NCBI GenBank assembly: GCA_945896935.1
Contig: CAMDER010000042.1
Span: 1-11,262, forward strand
From: Bifidobacterium breve
GTDB lineage: Bacteria > Actinomycetota > Acidimicrobiia > Acidimicrobiales > Ilumatobacteraceae
Direction of reading: 5' to 3'
DNA length: 11,262 bases
Shown here: positions 1 through 6,617 of the stretch, one piece after another
Layout: every line of letters begins with the position of its first letter
How positions within the stretch are numbered: position 1 is the first letter of the stretch
Position numbers and translations under genes: made by a program
The notes under the pieces: model-generated
Told to the model about the DNA's origin: nothing
The model's input: the letters and a program-made list of their open reading frames with translations, nothing else
Database searches by the model: none

Positions 1-584
1 CGGGTTGCGAGTCCGAGTTCGAATGCTTCACGACCGTTGAAAACTCGGGCGGTAAACGTGAGTTCTTTAGCGACATCGGGACGTACCAGATTGGCCAACA
101 CCTGAGTTCCGGTCATGTCGGGTACGAGACCCCAGTGAGTTTCGCGCACCGACATCTGGGTATCGGGGTGCACAATTCGAATATCGGCGCCGAGGCAAAT
201 CTGGATGCCACCACCAAGTGCGTGTCCGTGAACGGCAGCAATCACTGGTACAGGAATCTCTTGCCAGACCCAGGCAACCTGCTGACCAAGATGGGTGATT
301 CGACCAGCGGCCATTGTGCCCGGATTGCCTTCACCAGCATTTTCTGCCTTGGTCCCACCGGCCATTTGCTGGAATGAACCAAAGTCGAGGCCAGCACAAA
401 AGGATGAACCCTCGCCCGACAGCACGACGACGCGCACCGACTTATCGGTCTTGAGTTTTTCGCCAGCAGCGGCCAAGGCGAGGAACATTTCATTATCCAA
501 AGCATTGCGCTTGTCGGGACGGTTCAACCGCACATCGGCGATTCCGTTATTGATAGTTACTGAGACGCGATCTTCAACAGCCAT
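1..584 (-). CDS. Crotonase / enoyl-CoA hydratase family protein (C-terminus beyond window)
   Basis: The minus strand reads from ATG at 584 without a stop to the window edge, giving 194 codons of a family that usually runs to about 260. The protein has the crotonase fold signatures in order: an N-terminal strand with LNRPDKRNAL (about residues 20-30), the oxyanion-hole segment SSFCAGLDF (about 60-68), a second oxyanion loop GHALGGGIQ (120-128), and RETHWGLVPDMTGTQVL (from 147). These enzymes act on acyl-CoA thioesters in the cytoplasm, typically hydrating a trans-2-enoyl-CoA in beta-oxidation. Aligned to rat enoyl-CoA hydratase, the second catalytic glutamate (Glu164) is kept as Glu148, but the first (Glu144) is Gln128. 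From memory, GGG(I/L)Q is normal in the subfamily this protein most resembles, so the exact substrate and reaction are open. It is divergent from the membrane protein at 639. No clear Shine-Dalgarno is seen; GATGGGG sits almost against the ATG. Confidence 0.93.
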   Translation of the reverse strand, partial: MAVEDRVSVTINNGIADVRLNRPDKRNALDNEMFLALAAAGEKLKTDKSVRVVVLSGEGSSFCAGLDFGSFQQMAGGTKAENAGEGNPGTMAAGRITHLGQQVAWVWQEIPVPVIAAVHGHALGGGIQICLGADIRIVHPDTQMSVRETHWGLVPDMTGTQVLANLVRPDVAKELTFTARVFNGREAFELGLAT

Positions 585-638
585 ACCCCATCTTGGCAGG
601 TCAACAGTTCAAGTGTCGTAGCCTGACAGACTCAACAG
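585..638. promoter_or_regulatory. Divergent intergenic region between enoyl-CoA hydratase and membrane protein genes
   Basis: These 54 bp must hold both 5' control regions. On the plus strand TAGCCT (619-624) fits the loose actinobacterial TAnnnT -10 pattern and would leave a leader of about 8 nt before the GTG at 639. TTGGCA at 593-598 looks like a -35, but its 20 bp spacing is too long. On the minus strand I find no convincing -10. Boundaries are certain from the genes; the promoter assignment is weak. Confidence 0.3.
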
Positions 639-2234
639 GTGACTCAGTCCAAAAAACGACTTTCCCCCAGTCAATTCGCTGGTCATGAGCGCTGGGTTGT
701 TGCGACCTACAGCCTTACCGCTTTGGGCGCACTCGTCGTTGGCGTCCTGCAATTTCGCCACGGAATTGTGCACCTCCTCGACACTGTGACCTATTGGAGC
801 GGCACCGAAGCCACCAGCAACGGACACCCATTCACCACCAATCTCGCTCCGTCATTTTCTAACTTCTCAGCGATCGAATTTCTGGAGCGTTCTGGCCGAT
901 TGCCGTTCGTTGACTTCCCTGTTGGCTATCCCCTCGTTGCCGGAACTATCGGAATCGTGATCGGCACGCGTCATGCAATGGAACTGCTATGTGTCATCGC
1001 CCTCATCGCAATCGCTATCGCATTCATTGCGGGTACACACAAATCTAAAGAGTCAAAGCCCCTGACTCTGCTTCTTGGCATCACCGGAATATTGATCGCC
1101 ATGTCACCGGCCATGCGTCTTGTGATGCAAGGCGCGTTGTCTGAGCCATTGTTCTGCGCGGTGGCTTTGTGGTTGGTCATTGCGCTGGCGAAATTTCGCG
1201 CCGGTGCACGTTGGACCCCCGTCGTCGTGTTGACAATCGCTGCTGGGTTACTTCGTTTTATCGGAGCACCACTTGCAATTCTCGCTGGATGGGAGCGCTA
1301 CCAAAAGACCGGACGCAAACTCTCGTCATTGGTATGGACGATCGCAATGATGACCCCAGCTGCCGTCAATATTTTGTGGGCGTCCTCGGCCGGCGGTGGA
1401 CACAACGCTGGATGGCGCGGACTCGGACGCCTTGATATCGAAGTCTTTGTCCGCTCAATTGGCGGATGGTTCGATGCCAAACAAGGCGATCTTCGACGTA
1501 CCTATTTCACTAACGAGGGTCCCTCGTGGTGGTCATGGATTGTTGCGCTGATGTGGCTCGCAATCGTCGTCGTCGCATTGGTCGGGATACTCCGTCGGCG
1601 CCACATGTTCACAGCAACTGCCGAAATTGCACTTGGTGCATCGGCCATCATTTCTGGCGGATTAGTTGCGGGAATGATGGGCTTTGATGCGTTGGTGATC
1701 GCCGACAATCGTTTGATGCTGCCCACCGGAGTCCTCACTCTCGCGGCAATCGCATGGTCGGTGCATGACATCGTCATCAAGCAACAAGGCGCGCGTCTGA
1801 TGCAAACCATTTCAGGCGCGTCGGTTGGTCTGGTTCTCTTTGCGCTGCTCGCAGTTCGACCCTGGAATGTTGCCGAAAGTTTTAGCGATAGCTCTGACCT
1901 CAAGCCATATTCAATCGCTGCGCTTCAGTCGGGCGCCAAGATCATCATCACGAACGATGCCGACGGAGTGCATTGGGACACGGGCCTACCATCTGCCTAT
2001 GCACCGTTGGCCGTCAAGGCGCTCACTGGACAGGCGCAAGATGTCAGCACCTTGTATGCAGAAATGCCATGTGCCCTACTTCAGCACGATGGCGTTGTCG
2101 TCCTGAGTAATGACTTCACTTTTTCTGGTGCCAACAACGAATTACTGACTGAACAAGTTGAGCTCGGACGGTTAACAATCGAGGCAACCGATGCAGCAAC
2201 TGTTTACTTCCCCACCGACTCTGCATGTGATTGA
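639..2234 (+). CDS. Polytopic membrane protein, GT-C glycosyltransferase-like
   Basis: A 531-residue protein with about ten or eleven hydrophobic helices between residues 20 and 410, then a soluble C-terminal part of about 120 residues. GT-C enzymes take sugars from polyprenyl-phosphate donors on the outer face of the membrane and usually carry acidic residues in the first outer loops. Here an Asp (D48, in LLDTVTYW) follows the first helix, and a second loop has LPFVDFPVGYP (D92), resembling the loop of PMT/GT39-type proteins. A late loop reads ADNRLMLP, like the R-x-x-x-P segment common in this fold. The GTG at 639 is the first start in a continuously open frame and leads directly into a short basic N-terminus; no clear ribosome site is present. 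The family is inferred from topology and these motifs, not from a close named homologue, so acceptor and donor are unknown. Its last 31 bp overlap the convergent gene. Confidence 0.75.
   Translation: MTQSKKRLSPSQFAGHERWVVATYSLTALGALVVGVLQFRHGIVHLLDTVTYWSGTEATSNGHPFTTNLAPSFSNFSAIEFLERSGRLPFVDFPVGYPLVAGTIGIVIGTRHAMELLCVIALIAIAIAFIAGTHKSKESKPLTLLLGITGILIAMSPAMRLVMQGALSEPLFCAVALWLVIALAKFRAGARWTPVVVLTIAAGLLRFIGAPLAILAGWERYQKTGRKLSSLVWTIAMMTPAAVNILWASSAGGGHNAGWRGLGRLDIEVFVRSIGGWFDAKQGDLRRTYFTNEGPSWWSWIVALMWLAIVVVALVGILRRRHMFTATAEIALGASAIISGGLVAGMMGFDALVIADNRLMLPTGVLTLAAIAWSVHDIVIKQQGARLMQTISGASVGLVLFALLAVRPWNVAESFSDSSDLKPYSIAALQSGAKIIITNDADGVHWDTGLPSAYAPLAVKALTGQAQDVSTLYAEMPCALLQHDGVVVLSNDFTFSGANNELLTEQVELGRLTIEATDAATVYFPTDSACD
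2204..2234. other. Convergent coding overlap of 31 bp
   Basis: The TGA of the plus-strand membrane protein is at 2232-2234 and the TAA of the minus-strand one is at 2204-2206, so the last ten codons of each are antisense to one another. No terminator hairpin is visible in or near the overlap, so the two transcripts probably extend into each other. Confidence 0.9.
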
Positions 2235-3736
2235 CCCACCTGCGCGCGAAAGCCTCGATACCAACGCTGGACGATCGGAACGACCAGCGCCAAAAACATC
2301 ACAGTCACAATCGGATCAATCATGGTGCGAAAACGAGATTGCTCTCCAAGTTCGGCGATTGCCCCGACAATCACGGTAAATGCGACAGTGAATGAGCCCA
2401 CCAGATAAATCGCTGATGCTGCGCTCAGTTTTCTTCGCCGTAATCGTTGCACGATTTGCCACAAACCAATCCACCCAATGGTGAGGTACATCGGGATCAG
2501 CATCAAACCAAAATCGGCACGCGCTTCAAGTTGCCCATAAATTGGCGTTCCCCAACCCTTGGTTGAAAGCACTCCGCCAAAATCAAGCCGAGCAATTGAA
2601 AACACTCGATCTAAGCCAGTCATGACTTCAGATTTACTTTCCGATGGAATTGGTGAAACTGCGATCGTCGTTCTCAGCGACCACAATCGGCCTTCAAGCC
2701 ACGCTTCAGGATGTTCCTTGATCACCGCGATCGCATCTTTTCCGGCTTGATCATAAATCGGTAAGAAGCATTCGTAATTAAAGTTTGGGCTCCATTGATC
2801 GGTCGTTCGCATCGGCTCAGCCAATGATCGGTGTGAGCGAGTCGGGACACAGTCTTCAACAGCGTTTTGGTACAACTCGTAGTTGCCAAACGGACCAATC
2901 ATTGCAATCTCGGATATTTGACCCTTTGCGTACATTTCATCAAGATCGGCTTTCGGGAGTACCGGAATGACGGCGCGCTGCAAATTCATACCAAACCAAC
3001 TCGACATTGTGGTGTGGCCAAATAACATTTCATTCTTGGCCATCCAGCTACCCATGAAAATCACCGGAATAGACAGCACTAGCAATGATGACTTCCAGTT
3101 AATGCGATGTCGCATCAACCACAAACCAAAGACCACGATCACTAACGCCCACGCCGGGTGATACAAACTTCGAGTCAGCGCGGTGACTGTGACTGCACTA
3201 GCAAGAATGACCAACGATCGACGCACGTTTTCTTTTCGTGTTAAGTCGGCGATGGCGATAAGCACTAGCAACAGCAAGGCAGCAGTCGCTAATTCATATG
3301 TTGGTTCAAATGCGCCCTTCAAGACTTCGGGATGCAAAGTCGCGATCAATGCCACGATCACCGATGCTCGGCGAGACAAACCCAATCGGCGGCCCAACAC
3401 TGCGGCGAGCCATGCGACCACAAAACCAATCAGTGCCATCAACACTTGCAGCGTCAATTGATCCGAAAATGGCGACAACCAGGCCGTGGATCCTAAAAAC
3501 AAGTTCCATAACGGCGGCTGAATATGCAAGTAGAAAACACTTCGTAACGGATCAGTGGACAACACGTCCCACGGAATCAATTGCCAGCCAAAATTGAGAT
3601 AGTCAGAGTTAAATTTCTGACCGGTCAAACAAACAAGAACATAAACCGCTAACCAAATGAACGCAGCTTGTGGACCAGCCTGACGCAATATTTTCGCCAC
3701 TACCAAAACTTTGGACTCTTCGTTACGGAGCGACAT
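2204..3736 (-). CDS. Polytopic membrane protein, GT-C / GT39-like glycosyltransferase
   Basis: From ATG at 3736 this is a 510-residue integral membrane protein with about ten hydrophobic helices. After the first helix comes the loop FNSDYLNFGW (D45), followed by FYLHIQPPLWN (about 68-78), strongly like the H-x-Q-P-P motif of GT39/ArnT-like GT-C proteins that use polyprenyl-linked sugars. A large hydrophilic loop lies mid-protein (about residues 250-390), and EQSRFR-x5-P is found near the last helix, another common position for substrate-binding basic residues. The start is uncertain. The frame is open to TTG 3760; ATG 3736 gives a 14 bp overlap with the acyltransferase stop; TTG 3706 sits 8 nt after GAAGAG. 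I prefer the ATG. Translation is probably coupled to the upstream acyltransferase. Base composition looks AT-richer than neighbouring genes (about 35-48% GC in lines sampled). Donor and acceptor are unknown. Confidence 0.78.
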   Translation of the reverse strand: MSLRNEESKVLVVAKILRQAGPQAAFIWLAVYVLVCLTGQKFNSDYLNFGWQLIPWDVLSTDPLRSVFYLHIQPPLWNLFLGSTAWLSPFSDQLTLQVLMALIGFVVAWLAAVLGRRLGLSRRASVIVALIATLHPEVLKGAFEPTYELATAALLLLVLIAIADLTRKENVRRSLVILASAVTVTALTRSLYHPAWALVIVVFGLWLMRHRINWKSSLLVLSIPVIFMGSWMAKNEMLFGHTTMSSWFGMNLQRAVIPVLPKADLDEMYAKGQISEIAMIGPFGNYELYQNAVEDCVPTRSHRSLAEPMRTTDQWSPNFNYECFLPIYDQAGKDAIAVIKEHPEAWLEGRLWSLRTTIAVSPIPSESKSEVMTGLDRVFSIARLDFGGVLSTKGWGTPIYGQLEARADFGLMLIPMYLTIGWIGLWQIVQRLRRRKLSAASAIYLVGSFTVAFTVIVGAIAELGEQSRFRTMIDPIVTVMFLALVVPIVQRWYRGFRAQVGQSHAESVGK

Positions 3737-5801
3737 ACACGTCTCGAATCGTTTGATCAATCCACGTCACTAATTCGGGGGCATAGGTCAAATCAATATG
3801 AGCCCCGTCAGGGCGCATCTTGGGTTCGAACTCGCCACCAGGATGAGCTTTTACTTCTACAGCAAAATCTGCGAAGACAACTCGCTCATCAGATTCAGCA
3901 AATTGTTGAATCAGTTCGTTGTAACGAGCCGAACGAACCTGATCGGCCTCATCAAAGGGTGGGACGCCTGTTTCGCCGGCGATATAGGGCGGATCAACGT
4001 CTGGTGAAGAGAACCAAACAATTTGCGAGCCACCCGACGACATCACATCAATGAACTTCTTGAATTGTTCAAGCAACCACGCGTCGTATGCAGGCTCACC
4101 AATATGAGACCAACCTTCAACACCTGGAATTTTCCGATCAGAAAGATCGGCAGTTCCTCCAACAATGATGACCAAGTTGGCGCGAAACTTCTTCACGATC
4201 GGACCAAGCGCATCGCGCCATTCGGTACAACCAGGGCGAAATTCTTCTTCTACCCCGAGATATTTGATGGGCGTATTTGTACCGATTCCGCAACCGACTC
4301 CTGGGCTTGGCTGTATCACGACTTCGTTGGTTGTTTCCCAGTCATCAAGACCCGAAGCCAACACCCAACTTTGTGAGTCACCCACCATCATGATGCGCGC
4401 TGGCAAAGCCGCGTCAATTGGCGAAACTGTTGGCGCATCATCTGGAAGATCAGGCAGATCAGCGAGAGCTTGTTGTTGCATCGCTAAGGCGTCTTCGCTC
4501 AGAGTCGACATCACGTCATTGGTACTATTGCGATGCGCATTGCCGGCGAATGCGATCACCGTTCCGACGACTGCCATCATTGCGAGGTAAATAAACAGCT
4601 TCTTGCCTTGCCACAACTTTCGCTGACGTACGGGATTTTCGAGCAAGTAGTAGATCAAGCAGACGATCAGCAAGGTGCTCGCGGCTTTGGCAACAAACAT
4701 CCAAAAATGATCGACCGTGACCCAATCGGTTCCAGGCACCCGAATTCGCGGCAAGTTTGGATTGAGTCGTAATGATTCCCACACCAAGAACGTCGGCCAG
4801 TGAACGAGGTAGATCGTGTAGGTGACTTGTCCCATCCACACCAGTGGCTTCCACGACAAGAAACTGCACATGCCACTACCAGTTGCCGCATACGCAATGA
4901 TCAACAAGGTAATCAGACCATTGAAGAAAACTGCCCAAGGAAAGAACACATCACCCCACTGGTTTTGCCAACCAATTTTGAACCAAACGATGAAGGCTCC
5001 AGCGATGAGTGGCCACGACAGAGCGACAAAAACAGGCTTGCGCAAAGTTTCAATAATTCGTGGGACCTGCCGCCACACCGCCCACAACACCGCGAACGCC
5101 GCACCCATCAAAAATTCGCCAACACGAACTTCAGTCGCGTAATAAGCGCACGACGAATCAGAACAGCGGGCATTGAGTCCAGGCAATTGACTCCATAGCG
5201 GCGAATTCGTTCGGTAGTAGGCGCCTAGGGCGATCGCTCCGATCGCGAGAGATGCAAGAACTACAAAAAGTTTCCACACCGCACTGGGCGTTGCTTTCTT
5301 ACGCAGAACCAACAAACACAACACCGGGAAAACGAGATACACCTGTTCTTCTAACGAAAGACTCCACAAGTGTTGCAAGGGATTCCCAAGACCAAATAGC
5401 CCGCCATAGCTTTTGCCAGCCGACTGCAAATAGATGTTCTCGTAATACGCGAGACCCGAAAACCATTCCCATGGGGCTAGGCGTCGCCCAGAACCCGGAA
5501 ACAAAGTCCAGATGACGACTACGGCCAACAACACGACGAACGACGCCGGGAATAGTCGACGAGCACGACGTTCATAGAACGAGCGCAGCGAAATCGTTCC
5601 AGACTTATCCCATTCAGACACCATTAGCCGCGTAATCAAAAATCCCGACAATGTGAAAAACATCGAGACGGTGAGTTCGCCACCAGTCATCCACGTGATG
5701 CTGTGGTGATAGAGCAAAACAATGATGACGGCCAGACCGCGAACGCCGTCTAACGCAGGCAAATGCCCAAGACGCGTTTCGATGCGAGGTTCGTCTGACA
5801 T
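3723..5801 (-). CDS. Acyltransferase family 3 (OafA-like) with fused C-terminal SGNH domain
   Basis: A 692-residue two-domain envelope enzyme. Residues 1 to about 410 form the acyltransferase-3 membrane domain with about ten helices. It opens with LPALDGVRGLAV and carries the family's R-x10-H signature (R21 and H32), MFFTLSGFLITR, the basic YERRARRLFPA, and HLWSLSLEEQVYLVFP. After a linker, about 465-690 is an SGNH hydrolase-like domain with block I as G474-D475-S476 and the C-terminal catalytic pair D665-G-A-H668. In OafA-type proteins the membrane domain passes acyl groups across the membrane and the SGNH domain completes O-acylation of surface glycans or peptidoglycan. The usual block III G-x-N-D is not present; the matching place reads GGTAD (548-552), as seems common in fused acyltransferases. 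The ATG at 5801 has no ribosome site but lies 9 nt after a TAACCT box. It overlaps the downstream GT-C-like gene. The acyl group and glycan target are unknown. Confidence 0.93.
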   Translation of the reverse strand: MSDEPRIETRLGHLPALDGVRGLAVIIVLLYHHSITWMTGGELTVSMFFTLSGFLITRLMVSEWDKSGTISLRSFYERRARRLFPASFVVLLAVVVIWTLFPGSGRRLAPWEWFSGLAYYENIYLQSAGKSYGGLFGLGNPLQHLWSLSLEEQVYLVFPVLCLLVLRKKATPSAVWKLFVVLASLAIGAIALGAYYRTNSPLWSQLPGLNARCSDSSCAYYATEVRVGEFLMGAAFAVLWAVWRQVPRIIETLRKPVFVALSWPLIAGAFIVWFKIGWQNQWGDVFFPWAVFFNGLITLLIIAYAATGSGMCSFLSWKPLVWMGQVTYTIYLVHWPTFLVWESLRLNPNLPRIRVPGTDWVTVDHFWMFVAKAASTLLIVCLIYYLLENPVRQRKLWQGKKLFIYLAMMAVVGTVIAFAGNAHRNSTNDVMSTLSEDALAMQQQALADLPDLPDDAPTVSPIDAALPARIMMVGDSQSWVLASGLDDWETTNEVVIQPSPGVGCGIGTNTPIKYLGVEEEFRPGCTEWRDALGPIVKKFRANLVIIVGGTADLSDRKIPGVEGWSHIGEPAYDAWLLEQFKKFIDVMSSGGSQIVWFSSPDVDPPYIAGETGVPPFDEADQVRSARYNELIQQFAESDERVVFADFAVEVKAHPGGEFEPKMRPDGAHIDLTYAPELVTWIDQTIRDVYVAP

Positions 5802-5810
5802 GCCAAGGCG

Positions 5811-5816
5811 AGGTTA
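5811..5816 (-). promoter_or_regulatory. Possible -10 box for the acyltransferase gene
   Basis: On the minus strand TAACCT fits TAnnnT and ends 9 nt before the ATG at 5801, implying an mRNA with almost no leader. No -35 is recognisable. It lies in the 64 bp gap after the GntR gene, so the acyltransferase and membrane protein pair could be transcribed separately from the regulator. The rest of the gap shows no hairpin or repeat that I can support. Confidence 0.35.
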
Positions 5817-5865
5817 GTTGTTGGCAGCCGACGACTCGGGGCTACGCAACGATCTACCGAACGAA

Positions 5866-6597
5866 CTACTCCACTAGCCGCAAGCCAGTTGGAGCAATTG
5901 ACCGCTCGGCTTGAGGAAGTTCAACAACAAACTCGGTGCGGTGTGCTGGGAAAATATGCTCAGACAACAACACTGCCCGACCGTCCGTGTCGGTCGTGGT
6001 GCGAGTGCAGCGAAGAACCGGAGACCCAACGGGCACTCCCAACAACAGAGCGTTCTCAGGCGACGCAGCATCAGCCCCGATGGTTTGAGTGGCGCCTTTT
6101 AGCGGAACATCAAGAAGTTCATAGAACGGCGATCGTTCAACATCAGCTCGCGACAAGTGCTGACCCAAGTCAGCACGACACCACACCGTGACTAAGGCGA
6201 ATGGCTCACCATCGGCCAAGTTCAGCCGTTTCACTCGCAACACTTGGTCGGCATCAAGAATCTTTTGGACCTGTGTCGTGGCCTTTTCAAAGGCGAATTC
6301 GAGGATTCGACGCTCAGGTTTAATTCCACCTTCAAGCAACTGCGCTTCAATCGTTGCCAATTGCCCAAGACTCTGCTGCAAAGGAGCCGCTGCAACAAAC
6401 CAGCCGAATCCTTGACGAGCATCAACGAGTCCGTCATCACGCAAGGTCTCAAGGGCCCGACGAATGGTGACGCGACTGGCATCAAACTCTGACCCCAATT
6501 CAGATTCGGACGGCAGCAAGCGACCCGCTCCGTAGGTGCCAACTTGCACTCGAGTTCGTAACTCGTCGGCTATGACTCTGTACCTAATCTCACGCAC
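5866..6597 (-). CDS. GntR-family transcriptional regulator, HutC/UTRA type
   Basis: A 243-residue regulator. Residues 1-70 are a GntR winged helix: IRYRVIADELRTRV, then LPSESELGSEFDASRVTIRRAL (about 28-49) and the wing LVDARQGFGWFV. Residues from about 90 to 235 match the UTRA ligand-binding fold of the HutC subfamily, with VLRVKRLNLADGEPFALVTVW, FYELL, and the C-terminal LLSEHIFPAHRTEFVVEL. Such proteins usually repress a neighbouring gene and their own until a small metabolite binds. GTG at 6597 is chosen because the GntR domain begins within five residues of it and a TATAAT box lies exactly 6 nt upstream, predicting a leaderless mRNA. It is divergent from aconitase across 20 bp, so aconitase is the likely target. 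The ligand cannot be read from the sequence; a tricarboxylic acid is a guess from context. Confidence 0.93.
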   Translation of the reverse strand: MREIRYRVIADELRTRVQVGTYGAGRLLPSESELGSEFDASRVTIRRALETLRDDGLVDARQGFGWFVAAAPLQQSLGQLATIEAQLLEGGIKPERRILEFAFEKATTQVQKILDADQVLRVKRLNLADGEPFALVTVWCRADLGQHLSRADVERSPFYELLDVPLKGATQTIGADAASPENALLLGVPVGSPVLRCTRTTTDTDGRAVLLSEHIFPAHRTEFVVELPQAERSIAPTGLRLVE

Positions 6598-6617
6598 ACT
6601 TGTATTATACTTGTCTC
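6598..6617. promoter_or_regulatory. Overlapping back-to-back -10 boxes of the GntR and aconitase genes, with operator-like palindrome
   Basis: Only 20 bp separate GTG 6597 (minus) from ATG 6618 (plus). The minus strand has a perfect TATAAT at 6609-6604, followed by 6 nt and the GTG. The plus strand has TATACT at 6606-6611, followed by 6 nt and the ATG. The boxes share positions 6606-6609. Each spacing puts transcription initiation at or next to the start codon, so both mRNAs should be leaderless. GTATTATAC (6602-6610) is a perfect palindrome with one central base, and ACTTGT repeats directly at 6598 and 6609, one helical turn apart. Either could be the GntR operator; GntR sites typically have GT...AC ends. 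Neither -35 is recognisable. Confidence 0.75.

Noticed and set aside
1502..1903. 133-codon minus-strand open frame inside the first membrane protein gene
   Set aside because: A shadow frame of a clear coding sequence, low in hydrophobic or domain-like pattern and with no start signals.
3737..3760. TTG 3760 start for the minus-strand GT-C-like protein
   Set aside because: It enlarges the overlap with the acyltransferase to 38 bp without a ribosome site; ATG 3736 is more economical, though TTG 3706 remains possible.
3668..4054. 128-codon plus-strand open frame across the acyltransferase and membrane protein junction
   Set aside because: Antisense to two well-supported genes; its composition is typical of a reverse reading and no motif is recognisable.
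6600..6617. N-terminal extension of aconitase from TTG 6600 (six extra residues)
   Set aside because: It would overlap the -10 region; ATG 6618 gives the family length and sits 6 nt after TATACT.
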